This document shows, piece by piece, positions 31,696-41,410 of a stretch of 50,207 nucleotides of DNA; positions within the stretch are counted from its first letter, which is position 1; each line of letters begins with the position of its first letter. The translations under genes and the position numbers were made by a program. The notes beneath the pieces are model-generated. The model had not been told where the DNA came from. It searched no databases and worked only from the letters and a program-made list of their open reading frames with translations. Source of the DNA: Anaerolineae bacterium (GTDB lineage: Bacteria; Chloroflexota; Anaerolineae; Aggregatilineales; Phototrophicaceae). The stretch covers positions 288,044 through 338,250 of the forward strand of contig JALHNB010000002.1 in the NCBI GenBank assembly GCA_022843745.1, in the 5' to 3' direction.

Positions 31696-31988
31696 TCCAA
31701 TGCTCCTTCCTTGATATAGGCATTCAATACGAACTGACGAAACTTCCCGGTAGGACGAAAACGCACATAGACCCGCTTGACGGTTCGCTGTCCTACCGCG
31801 CCGCCGCTGCGAAAGGTCTGTACCTCGACCAGCAGCTTACCCAGATCGGCTACGGTGACTGTCTGACCGGGCTGTGCCAGTTTCTCAAGCCATAGTTCCG
31901 TCATCACTTCCAATACCTCCGCCACATCGCGTCGTTTCAGGCGCGGCAGGCGTTTGCTTATTGCGGTGATTGTTTGACGGTGATTCAT
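31692..31988 (-). CDS. HU/IHF-like DNA-bending protein
   Basis: From ATG 31988, preceded by AGGAGAAGG, the protein has 98 residues. It has the HU/IHF pattern: ITAISKRLPRLKRRDVAEVLEVM, then VTVADLGKLLVEVQTF, then VRFRPTGKFR at the C-terminal strand. An upstream in-frame extension to 32084 is unlikely, given the strong ribosome site. HU-like proteins bend DNA at origins and oriT. Its place between a hairpin cluster and the MobC-like gene supports a role in the relaxosome or in replication start. It is somewhat diverged from chromosomal HU. Confidence 0.7.
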   Translation of the reverse strand: MNHRQTITAISKRLPRLKRRDVAEVLEVMTELWLEKLAQPGQTVTVADLGKLLVEVQTFRSGGAVGQRTVKRVYVRFRPTGKFRQFVLNAYIKEGALE

Positions 31989-32379
31989 CTTTACCCTTCT
32001 CCTGTCTTGCATTCGTTCCCATCCGGCTGTAAAGTGCGAATGGAGACTAAAATCGGCTGAACGGACGTGATGCAGATGAGGCACGCATCCCGGTCACGGG
32101 TGCGTTCGGTGGGCGCGGCGAACCGCGTCCACGAGTGCGGCGGCATCTCTGCACCGCCGCGCTCATGCAGGGGCGACAGCCGCTGCATCAGCCCCCACGG
32201 CGCATGAGTGGCGAGCGGATTTAGCTCGCTCCAGACCCCGTGAGAACCCTTCTGATTACTCACAACCGTTACACGGGGTCTGGCGAAGTCGCTGCGCCTC
32301 GACGCAGCGACCTGCATGGCACAGCCATGCACTGCTTTGCTGTGTCTGTAGGACACGTCTGGTTGTCGTCGATCCATCG
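31989..32379. other. 391-base gap holding an oriT-like hairpin region
   Basis: A long - strand ORF crosses this gap, but it runs through three hairpins and has no recognised fold, so it is not annotated. The stretch at 32110-32240 is G+C-rich with several CCGCC/GGCGG repeats. The relaxase group starts directly after it in the leftward direction, and the partition genes lie on the other side. A nick site could not be assigned. Confidence 0.4.
32288..32356. repeat. three consecutive hairpins, candidate oriT
   Basis: Hairpin 1: gtcgctgcg (32288-32296) with cgcagcgac (32303-32311), 6-base loop. Hairpin 2: tgcatggc (32313-32320) with gccatgca (32324-32331), 3-base loop. Hairpin 3: gtgtc (32342-32346) with gacac (32352-32356). 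All three have perfect arms and lie within 70 bases, upstream of the HU-like, MobC-like and relaxase genes. Stacked inverted repeats beside mobilisation genes are the usual sign of an oriT. The region could instead be the centromere of the ParMR system. Confidence 0.5.
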
Positions 32380-32796
32380 TTACCACTTCGCTTTCTTCAT
32401 GCGACTTTCGCGCCGCATGGCATCCTCAGGGGACACATCCTCAGTCTGTAAGACACCAATCCCATTGGGCGAACGAATGTTGGGCTGCACACCACCCACA
32501 GCAGCAACATGCTGGATGACCCGTTCCACATAGCCCGGCAAGTCCATCAGTGCTGTCCGTATCCATGCCGCATCGTCACACACCTGCGTAAAGCGCCCCG
32601 GATCAAACGGCTGCGGCACATTTCTGGGCATAATTGGGCGATACCCACCCCGGTTGTGTTCGATGTAATCGCGCATCATATCCTTCATGACCGCGTTGCG
32701 GCTCCCACGCGGGATGCTGTTCCACCATGCAATCAGGTCAGTATCCTCGCTGTAAGTCATTTTTACCGTCGCTGTCGCTCGTTTTTGCTTCGCCAT
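32380..32796 (-). CDS. ParR-like ribbon-helix-helix partition adaptor
   Basis: A 138-residue protein begins with a basic segment and TATVKMTYSE, followed by LIAWWNSIPRGSRNAVMKDMMRDYIEHN, which fits a ribbon-helix-helix DNA-binding domain. The rest is Pro-rich and ends in a basic helix. It directly follows an actin-like ATPase gene (80-base gap). ParM-ParR is the normal order, in which ParR binds the centromere and caps the ParM filament. The start is ATG at 32796 with AAGGAG ten bases upstream. The assignment rests on fold and neighbour. Another ribbon-helix-helix regulator is possible. Confidence 0.6.
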   Translation of the reverse strand: MAKQKRATATVKMTYSEDTDLIAWWNSIPRGSRNAVMKDMMRDYIEHNRGGYRPIMPRNVPQPFDPGRFTQVCDDAAWIRTALMDLPGYVERVIQHVAAVGGVQPNIRSPNGIGVLQTEDVSPEDAMRRESRMKKAKW

Positions 32797-32876
32797 GCTG
32801 GTTGCTCCTTTAGAGGGTGTCCGAATCAGTCCGAATCGCGTCCGAAGCTGACCGACACCCCATCACGCCTACACCG

Positions 32877-33929
32877 CTATGATTGACGGGCGATAAACCG
32901 GGCGTAGTTCAGATACCCGCGTGCGTTGGCAAGCTGCGCGTCCCGCACCAGTGCAATCTGGGGATAGGCTTCACGCACGTCCGTGACCACCAGTTCCGCG
33001 CCACCGCCTGACAGGTAAATCACATCCACCGTCGTCCCACGCTGCCACTTCTCGCTCATCAGATTCAATGTCGCGCTGCGAAGTGGGGCGAGAGCTTCTT
33101 CCACAATTTCGCTGTAGTCCACCGGCTGCCCGTTGGCGTAGAAAATACCGGTCCTTAAAACTTCCTCGACAATCTTGAAGGGCATCTTCTCGCGGTAATC
33201 TCGTTCCAGTGCCGCTGAAATGCGCTCCTGCGCCGTATACACCCCGCTTTCCACGCTGCCACTTTCCGCGTCCACAAACTCGCCTTCGTCATCGAATGCC
33301 AGGTCAACGGTATAGGTCCCCACATCACAGACCCCGGTGCGGCGATAGGTGTGCTGGCGGTTGATTTCCCCGGTTTCGGTCAGCGTGTTGGCATAAATCG
33401 TGCCATACGGCTGGGGCATGACCATCACCTCCGAAACGTGGGCTATGAGTTCGGCGGTGTCCGTCTTGATGAGATGCTGCCCAAGCAGCGAAGCCTTCAA
33501 CTCAGCAGCATCCCGCATATGATCCGTCGGCAACCCGGTGGCGATACGGATATGCACGATGTCGCGGTTCCACATCCCCTGCATGACTTTACCGATAGCG
33601 ACCTTCGCCAGTCGGAGGCGGAACGCATTGCCCATCGTGGATTCATTGGCAGTGCGTCCCCGCAGTCGCAGCAGTTCGCCGGGCGGAAGCTGTGCCAGCG
33701 CCAGATCGCCCACGAACCAATCCCCTTCATCGTCCGTCATCTGGTCGCCCGGATGCCGCCGCGCCATATCCTCCTGCTGAAACTTAATCTCACGGGCATG
33801 ACCCATGACCGATGGAAACATCACCACCTGATCGGCGGTGACTGCCTTCACAACGCCGTAGCCGATGTCCAAACCCATCGTCACAGTGCTGCCCGGTAAA
33901 GCTGGTTTCTTGGAATTCTGCTTGCTCAT
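32877..33929 (-). CDS. ParM/StbA-like actin-fold partition ATPase
   Basis: This 350-residue protein has all three actin-fold nucleotide motifs: phosphate-1 MGLDIGYGVVKAV with Asp21, phosphate-2 CDVGTYTVDLAF near residue 205, and the adenosine motif IYLSGGGAEL near 310. This matches plasmid segregation ATPases (ParM, StbA, Alp-type) that push replicated plasmid copies apart by filament growth. It starts at ATG 33929 after GGAGACAAATA and is the first gene of the leftward plasmid block. Its presence suggests that the element spends time as a replicating circle, as does the primase. Confidence 0.82.
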   Translation of the reverse strand: MSKQNSKKPALPGSTVTMGLDIGYGVVKAVTADQVVMFPSVMGHAREIKFQQEDMARRHPGDQMTDDEGDWFVGDLALAQLPPGELLRLRGRTANESTMGNAFRLRLAKVAIGKVMQGMWNRDIVHIRIATGLPTDHMRDAAELKASLLGQHLIKTDTAELIAHVSEVMVMPQPYGTIYANTLTETGEINRQHTYRRTGVCDVGTYTVDLAFDDEGEFVDAESGSVESGVYTAQERISAALERDYREKMPFKIVEEVLRTGIFYANGQPVDYSEIVEEALAPLRSATLNLMSEKWQRGTTVDVIYLSGGGAELVVTDVREAYPQIALVRDAQLANARGYLNYARFIARQS

Positions 33930-34424
33930 TATTTGTCTCCGTCATTTGGGGGAATGCCAAAAGACCGCGCATTAGTGTGCGGTTCGTCAGCATTCTCATG
34001 TTCTGTATGTTGTGAAGAATTACTCGCCGCTGCGGGAACTGTTATGGTGAAATTAATGTGTGGCAGTAGCGCGAGATTGAAACGACGAAGACGAGGACTT
34101 TCTTTGCTGAAGGGGATTGATCGTGAGCAATAGTCTTCGGCTACGGGGAGAGCGGCTGGGGGCAGAGGGAAGAACCCTAGCCCGAATCGTGTGAATGCCC
34201 CTGAGTTGTCAACGGCAGGCGACTAACCAATATCCAAATCGCGTTGACCTCAGCTCCACCGAGCGAAGTCAACGCACATTCCAAACTTGGCACTCGTGGA
34301 AAATGATCGGTACGTTCCTGCTGATACCGTCAACCACCACGACCGTGCTGCGAAACTGCACATTGGCATATGCGGCGCTTGCTGACAGAGCCTTCACCCG
34401 CTTAAAAACATGCGGCAAGAGGAC
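33930..34424. other. 495-base gap at the probable right boundary of the element
   Basis: A hairpin with arms gaccgcgca (33963-33971) and tgtgcggtt (33976-33984), containing two G-T pairs, lies just upstream of the partition operon and could be its operator. Past about 34 kb no gene is supported. The sequence resembles neither the plasmid block nor the metabolic genes in any recognisable way. The right attachment site is expected somewhere here. No candidate core was identified. Confidence 0.35.
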
Positions 34425-34906
34425 TTATTCATTGGTGACAGGGGTCAAAACGATGACAGGGATTTGACGGGTCGTTCGTGCTTCATAGTCGGCAAAATAA
34501 GGATACATTTGGGAGAGGCTTTGCCACAGCGTCTCGCGCTCATCTGGCAGTGCTTTCTCCGCCCGAACCTTAATACGCTTATTCATCACCTGTAGTTCAG
34601 CCTCTGGATTTGACTGCAAATTACGCCACCAGAATGGATCCTTGTCGCTTCCCGAATAGGCAGCAGCGATGACATAGCGGTCTTTGTCCTTGATGTAAAT
34701 CAGGGGCGTCGTGTATGATTTACCTGTTTTCCGTCCTCGAACTGTCAGTAGCATGGTTGGATATTTTGCGATCTGCGCTTTTCCCCCCCCGTAATTTGGT
34801 ACAAGAACACATGCAGCCACGATCCAAAACGTACGATCGGCCGCATGGACGGGTACCGCAGTAAACCAGATAACGAGAGGAATAGTTTGGATTTCTTCTG
34901 TGCCAT
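34425..34906 (-). pseudogene. deazaflavin-dependent nitroreductase-family gene with a frameshift
   Basis: Read from ATG 34906 the product begins MAQKKSKLFLSLSG and reaches SWLHVFLYQITGG. After a run of eight G (34783-34790 on the + strand as C) the matching continuation, KYPTMLLTVRGRKTGK..TTPLIYIKD..YV, lies in another frame. Adding one base at that run joins both halves into about 160 residues with the layout of the DUF385/Ddn-type F420(deazaflavin)-dependent nitroreductase family. The downstream half also contains DPFWWRNLQSNPEAEL, typical of the family. Either the gene is inactivated, or the homopolymer length is a sequencing error. Read as a single unshifted frame, the N-terminus makes no sense. 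Confidence 0.7.
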
Positions 34907-35497
34907 ATCTGTATATAGTATCCATAGTCTGATCTTGTTGATCGCAATTTATTTTAGCGTGGATTCGCTATAATTTGATTTTTTTCACTTGAACTTCACT
35001 TTTTGAGCACTGACTGATTTCTACACTCACTGAGATGCTTGATTTTGTGTTTACTCAGATTTTGACTCCGTTGAATTCAGGTGGAACGCTAACTTTACGA
35101 GTCATCATTGTAGTAGAGTAAACAAGTTTACTGAGCGGTCAATGTATTCACAGCGTGAGAACCATTTTGAATACGGCTTTCTTCATGTGGAAAAATGCGA
35201 AGAGTGGAAGTTGGGTTTGAGCCGAAGCTAACTCTATGAAGACGTCTAATCTTTGCTAAGTTAAACGGTTTCAGATTGCTACTGCAATGGCATTGCCCAT
35301 TCTGCGGCTTCAGTGGTTTCGAATTCGTTAAGGCTTCGCAAGAAACATACCTGATGATCACATCTCACAGTAGGAGGATTGTAGCACAATCAGGTTAAAG
35401 TTGATCAGAAACGATTATGCTTGTGTCAGCCCAGATGGAATTAAGGGGGCATCCCATTGAATGCCCCACAAACATTATCCACCGGGTAAGTCCCAGA
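34907..35497. other. 591-base intergenic region
   Basis: No supportable gene is seen. Near 35278-35397 the + strand reads HCPFCGFSGFEFVKASQE before a stop, which looks like a zinc-knuckle fragment without a start and may be a gene remnant. The part next to 34907 is A+T-rich and would hold the promoter of the nitroreductase gene, but no clear -35/-10 pair stands out. Confidence 0.3.
35446..35467 (-). terminator. hairpin after the malic enzyme gene
   Basis: Arms ggggcat (35446-35452) and atgcccc (35461-35467) enclose an eight-base loop and start about 30 bases after the malic enzyme stop. Only a weak T run follows on the - strand (TTAATT). Confidence 0.4.
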
Positions 35498-37711
<2,214 letters not shown>

Positions 37712-38656
37712 TCAGCCGGGGAAAGTATTAGCAGCTTCCCGCTGACGCTGTACATCGCGCATCGGTGGGACACCAAAGACGCTTTTGTACTCCCGATTGA
37801 AGTGGGAAGCATCGTTGTACCCCACGCGATAAGCAGCACTGGTCGCGTCAAAGTCCTCACTCAGCATCAAACGGCGGGCTTCCTGTAGCCGCATCTGCTT
37901 CTGGAATTGCAAAGGACTCATCGCTGTGACCGCTTTGAAATGGTGATGAAAACCCGAAACGCTCATGCCCAGTTCACCCGCAAGCTGCTCGATGCGAAGG
38001 GGCTGGTCAAAATCCTGACGGAGTCGCTGGATCGCTCTGGCAATGTCGGGCGTATAGCCCGTCGGGATCGCCAGATGACGAAGTCGTCCACCCTGATCGC
38101 CCATCAGGAGACGATAGATAATTTCCCGCGTGATGAGTGGCATGATTATCCGCGCTTCAGCAGGGGAATCCAAAAGTCTGATAAGCCGCACGACAGCGTC
38201 CAGCAGATTTACATCCAATGGACTGACATCAATGGCTCTAGAATCACCAGCGCTCGGAGGCGAAGCGTGACCGATTTCCACCATGACCGAGCCAACGAGG
38301 GAGGGCGGAAGTTCCAGGCGGAGGCTGAGGTAGGGACATTCCTTCGATGCTTCCAGGACACGGCTGATGCTGGGCAGCTCAATGGTAGCGAGAAGGTAAT
38401 TGAAAGGGTCGTACTGATAACGACTGTCGCTCAGGAGAACTTCTTTGCTTCCCTGAGCAATCACGCAAAAGGATGCTTTGGTCACGCCATGAACTGGCCC
38501 CAGAGGTGCGGACACGCGCGCTAGATGAAACCCCTGAAGCGGTTCCATGACTCCATCTTCGCGAATTGCCCGCCCAACTCGCTCCACTAGTTCCTTACGG
38601 CTGGTCTGCATCCGTTGTGCTGCATGTTCTGCCTGCTGATGGTTGATCTCATCCAT
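37712..38656 (-). CDS. AraC-family transcriptional regulator
   Basis: This 314-residue protein has the AraC N-terminal (cupin-like) domain, residues about 30-190, with FCVIAQGSKEVLLSD and the Y.YDPFNYLLATIELP segment typical of the AraC_N family. Two helix-turn-helix motifs lie in the last 100 residues: LRIEQLAGELGMSVSGFHHHFKAVT and ATSAAYRVGYNDASHFNREYK. AraC_N members often control a divergent oxidoreductase gene and sense small carbonyl compounds. Here an aldo/keto reductase starts 187 bases away in the opposite direction, so it is the likely target. The start is ATG at 38656 with GGAGAAAGAG upstream. Confidence 0.9.
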   Translation of the reverse strand: MDEINHQQAEHAAQRMQTSRKELVERVGRAIREDGVMEPLQGFHLARVSAPLGPVHGVTKASFCVIAQGSKEVLLSDSRYQYDPFNYLLATIELPSISRVLEASKECPYLSLRLELPPSLVGSVMVEIGHASPPSAGDSRAIDVSPLDVNLLDAVVRLIRLLDSPAEARIIMPLITREIIYRLLMGDQGGRLRHLAIPTGYTPDIARAIQRLRQDFDQPLRIEQLAGELGMSVSGFHHHFKAVTAMSPLQFQKQMRLQEARRLMLSEDFDATSAAYRVGYNDASHFNREYKSVFGVPPMRDVQRQREAANTFPG

Positions 38657-38749
38657 CGGGATCTCTTTCTCCGGAACTCATTCTGAATCTTTGCAGAATT
38701 ATACAATCATCTTCGACAATTATTCTACCGTCCTGTGCTTCAAAGTCTC

Positions 38750-38755
38750 TATAAT
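38750..38755 (+). promoter_or_regulatory. candidate -10 box of the aldo/keto reductase gene
   Basis: A perfect TATAAT lies 88 bases before the ATG in the AraC/reductase divergent gap. No good -35 stands at 16-18 bases, which fits a promoter that needs an AraC-type activator. This is inference. Confidence 0.35.
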
Positions 38756-38843
38756 GACCACATAGATAGAGAACATTCCCCCTCGGCTTTTGTAAGCAGG
38801 CTGGAATTTTCTTCAAGAGAGTTGCTATCAGAGGAACAATTAC

Positions 38844-39827
38844 ATGGAATATGCAAAACTCGGAAATACCGGAATGGATGTATCACGGATTTGCCTCGGC
38901 TGTATGAGCTTTGGCAGTGCGGAGGGATGGTCTCACAACACATGGGCGCTTGACGAAGAAAACAGCCGCACGATCATCAAAAAAGCGCTTGATCTGGGTA
39001 TCAATTTTTTCGATACAGCCAATGTGTATTCAAAGGGCAGCAGCGAGGAAATTCTGGGACGCGCGTTGAAGGATTACGCCAAGCGTGATGAAGTCGTTAT
39101 TGCAACAAAGGTACGCGGAAAAATGCGCGAAGGTGCAAACGGCGAGGGGCTTTCCAGAAAAGCCATCCTGTGTGAAATTGATAACAGCCTTAAACGCCTC
39201 AACACCGATTATGTCGATCTCTACATTATCCATCGTTGGGACTATAACACCCCGATAGAAGAGACAATGAACGTTTTGCATGACATTGTAAAAGCAGGTA
39301 AAGCCAGATATATAGGCGCTTCGGCAATGTACGCATGGCAGTTCCAGAAAGCACTTCATGTGGCTGAAAAAAACGGGTGGAAACGGTTTGTGTCGATGCA
39401 GAATCACTACAACCTCATCTATCGTGAAGAGGAAAGGGAAATGATGCCGCTGTGTCGCGAAGAAAAAATCGCTTCTACGCCCTACAGTCCGCTGGCATCG
39501 GGGCGATTGGCGCGGGATTGGTCGGAGACAACAACACGTTTAGAAACGGATCAGATCGCGAAGGGTAAATATGACTCTACTGCCGAGGCTGACAAACTGG
39601 TTGTTGAGCGACTCACTGAAATCGCAGAAAAGCGTGGAATATCTCGTGCTCAGATCGCGCTGGCATGGTTGCTCCATAAACAACCCGTCGTCGCTCCGGT
39701 CATTGGCGCAACGAAGCTCTCTCAGCTTGATAGTCCGGTTGAGTCGGTGTCGATCAAATTAACCTCTGAAGAAATTTCGTACATGGAAGAACCCTATGTG
39801 CCGCATGGAATTGTTGGTCACACTTAA
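38844..39827 (+). CDS. aldo/keto reductase
   Basis: This 327-residue TIM-barrel oxidoreductase is predicted to reduce aldehydes or ketones with NADPH. The catalytic tetrad is present: Asp57 in FFDTANVY, Tyr62, Lys89 in VIATKV and His130 in YIIHRWD. The N-terminal MEYAKLGNTG and the late cofactor-binding PVIGATKLSQLD motif match the AKR family close to YajO/YghZ-type members. ATG 38844 has AGAGGAAC upstream. The gene is divergent from an AraC-type regulator that probably controls it. Substrate is unknown. Confidence 0.92.
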   Translation: MEYAKLGNTGMDVSRICLGCMSFGSAEGWSHNTWALDEENSRTIIKKALDLGINFFDTANVYSKGSSEEILGRALKDYAKRDEVVIATKVRGKMREGANGEGLSRKAILCEIDNSLKRLNTDYVDLYIIHRWDYNTPIEETMNVLHDIVKAGKARYIGASAMYAWQFQKALHVAEKNGWKRFVSMQNHYNLIYREEEREMMPLCREEKIASTPYSPLASGRLARDWSETTTRLETDQIAKGKYDSTAEADKLVVERLTEIAEKRGISRAQIALAWLLHKQPVVAPVIGATKLSQLDSPVESVSIKLTSEEISYMEEPYVPHGIVGHT

Positions 39828-39947
39828 TCAGGGAACAAAAGCGAGGCGTTCAGAAAATGCAGAAACGCAAACTTGGAAGCACTAAGGGGATCGCTACTGA
39901 GAACCTGCGCCAGATGACAAATCACTGAACGAAAAGGAGATACACCC

Positions 39948-40346
39948 ATGACCGCGTTCGCATGGACAAGTGACGAACTAAACAAAATTGGAACAGCGGA
40001 AGAACTGGAGATTGCGTCGCTGCGACTCGACGGTACGCTGCGGAAGTCGAGAACGATCTGGGTCGTCCGCCAAGGGGATGACCTCTACGTTCGATCTGTT
40101 AATGGACGTGAATCTGACTGGTTCAGTGGCATTCTGACGCGCCATGAAGGTCATATCCAGGCTGGCGGGGTTGATAAAGATGTCACATTCGTGGAAGTGG
40201 ATGTCGCCGACGACATCAACAACCAAATTGATGCCGCCTACCGTGCGAAGTACCGCCGCTATGCCGCCAGCATCATCAACAGTACCCTGAGTCCAAAGGC
40301 ACTTTCCGCGACTATCAAACTGGTGCCACGCCCAACAAGCGCTTAA
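39948..40346 (+). CDS. DUF2255 family protein
   Basis: This 132-residue protein matches the DUF2255 pattern: an N-terminal FAWTSDELNKIG, then L..DGTLRKSRTIWVVR..DDLYVRSVNG, and VDVADDINNQIDAAYRAKYRRY near the C-terminus. The family is thought to have a fold related to flavin/pyridoxamine-oxidase-like or nitroreductase-like proteins and often sits near oxidoreductases. No function is established. The start is ATG at 39948 after AAGGAGA. It lies 120 bases after the aldo/keto reductase and is probably cotranscribed. It is closed by a strong terminator. Confidence 0.8.
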   Translation: MTAFAWTSDELNKIGTAEELEIASLRLDGTLRKSRTIWVVRQGDDLYVRSVNGRESDWFSGILTRHEGHIQAGGVDKDVTFVEVDVADDINNQIDAAYRAKYRRYAASIINSTLSPKALSATIKLVPRPTSA

Positions 40347-40404
40347 TTCTTGCATGTTGGCGCAGCGCAATCCATATAAATGCTGCACCGTGCATCAGTA
40401 AATA

Positions 40405-40438
40405 AAAAACTGCCTGGCAAATTGTTGAGGCAGTTTTT
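40405..40438. terminator. bidirectional Rho-independent terminator
   Basis: A perfect 11-base stem aaaaactgcct (40405-40415) and aggcagttttt (40428-40438) with a 12-base loop. The A and T runs make it work in both directions. It separates the converging DUF2255 gene and the hydrolase/NRPS operon. Confidence 0.85.
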
Positions 40439-40474
40439 ATTTAACAGTGATTGAAGGCTAAATTCGTATCTTAA

Positions 40475-41410
40475 TTACGGCGCGGTAACGCGAGACGGTG
40501 TCGGCATATTGGCAGTACACCAGTCCGCGATGGTGTTATACAACCGTTGTTGGCTTTCGAGCAGCGTAAACGTGTGATCGCAGCGCGGCATGATTTCGAT
40601 TTTGAGTTTGGTCGAGCTGCCGATTTTCTTTTTCGCATCACGCAGCAAGAACTGTGTGCGCTCTAAACCTGAACTGCCCTGAGAGTAGATAATGAAAATC
40701 GGTACTTTGCGTTCAACCAATGCTGGAATAGTCGAATAGAGGGCAGCGATTTCTGGACTGGTGCCAGCTTCTTGATCGGGGGACAACCGTTTCTTGAGTT
40801 TGAATGCTGCTGTTGATACTCGATGCCACAGGATGTTCACGAAAATGTTGCGGAGGATGCTGCCGTAGGCTGCCTTGCCCGTCAGGAGTTTTTTCCACTT
40901 TTCCGAGCTTGTTATGGCATCCCGGCTGTAATAATTTTCATAGTATTGAGAAGTTTTACGCTTTCGGTCATATTCGCTCCATTGGGTATCGCCACCTTCG
41001 GCGTTAATCATGACGATCCCAATCGCGCGTGGATCCACACTAGCGATCCCCAACGAGATTAAAGCGCCACCACAGTGTCCCATCAGAAAAAAGTGCTTGC
41101 TGCCGCGCGTTTGGCTGACGTAATCCATCACCTGGCGTGCATCATCAGCAACGCCAGCTTCAAACGATACGCCGTCTAAGCGCACCGTGCTATCGCCGAC
41201 ACCCGATAAATCAAATCGCACGACGATCATCCCCATCTCAGTCAACTGACGTGCCAGTTTTACGTAGATGCGATTGGGGCCGACGCGGTGCGTGAGGCCC
41301 GCATTAAACAGGATAACCGCCGGGAGATCACTATTGGGTTTTTGCTCTGGCTCGGTGACAACTGCAACGAGCGTTTTGTTAGTGCCTAAGAGTAAGACTT
41401 CTTCTTTCAT
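40475..41410 (-). CDS. alpha/beta hydrolase with Cys at the nucleophile position
   Basis: This 311-residue alpha/beta-hydrolase fold protein has FNAGLTHRVGPNR, RFDLSGVGDS and the elbow GHCGG, in which Cys113 replaces the usual Ser. A late CDHTF supplies the probable catalytic His. The overall look is that of the exosortase-A-associated hydrolases, where Cys at this site is common, so a thiol esterase or transferase reaction is plausible. It is the last gene of the leftward NRPS operon and overlaps the previous hydrolase by four bases (ATGA). Because the NRPS lacks a thioesterase domain, this protein could help release or trim the peptide. A strong terminator follows. Confidence 0.8.
   Translation of the reverse strand: MKEEVLLLGTNKTLVAVVTEPEQKPNSDLPAVILFNAGLTHRVGPNRIYVKLARQLTEMGMIVVRFDLSGVGDSTVRLDGVSFEAGVADDARQVMDYVSQTRGSKHFFLMGHCGGALISLGIASVDPRAIGIVMINAEGGDTQWSEYDRKRKTSQYYENYYSRDAITSSEKWKKLLTGKAAYGSILRNIFVNILWHRVSTAAFKLKKRLSPDQEAGTSPEIAALYSTIPALVERKVPIFIIYSQGSSGLERTQFLLRDAKKKIGSSTKLKIEIMPRCDHTFTLLESQQRLYNTIADWCTANMPTPSRVTAP

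Larger units (their letters stand above)
1..33999. mobile_element. putative integrative mobilisable element carrying defence cargo
   Basis: This span is inferred to be one integrated element. A large serine recombinase and an excisionase-like protein lie at the left, and a plasmid-type block (primase-helicase, relaxase, ribbon-helix-helix, HU-like protein, ParR, ParM) lies at 26.6-33.9 kb. Between them sit two defence operons. To the right of about 34.4 kb the genes become metabolic. No type IV secretion genes are visible, so the element would be mobilisable and not self-transmissible. The left end is outside the window if the attachment site follows the recombinase 3' end. The right end is only estimated. 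No flanking direct repeat was identified. An alternative is two adjacent elements, one represented by the recombinase and one by the plasmid block. Confidence 0.5.

Noticed and set aside
31991-32386. A - strand ORF of 131 codons between the ParR-like and HU-like genes
   Set aside because: It runs through three perfect hairpins and the HU-like ribosome site, has no recognisable fold, and is better read as a non-coding oriT-like region.
34075-34083. GATTGAAAC, which often ends CRISPR repeats
   Set aside because: It occurs once with no regularly spaced copies and no cas genes.
35128-35361. A 77-codon - strand ORF before the malic enzyme end
   Set aside because: No start signal and no recognisable motif; the opposite strand looks more protein-like but is only a fragment.
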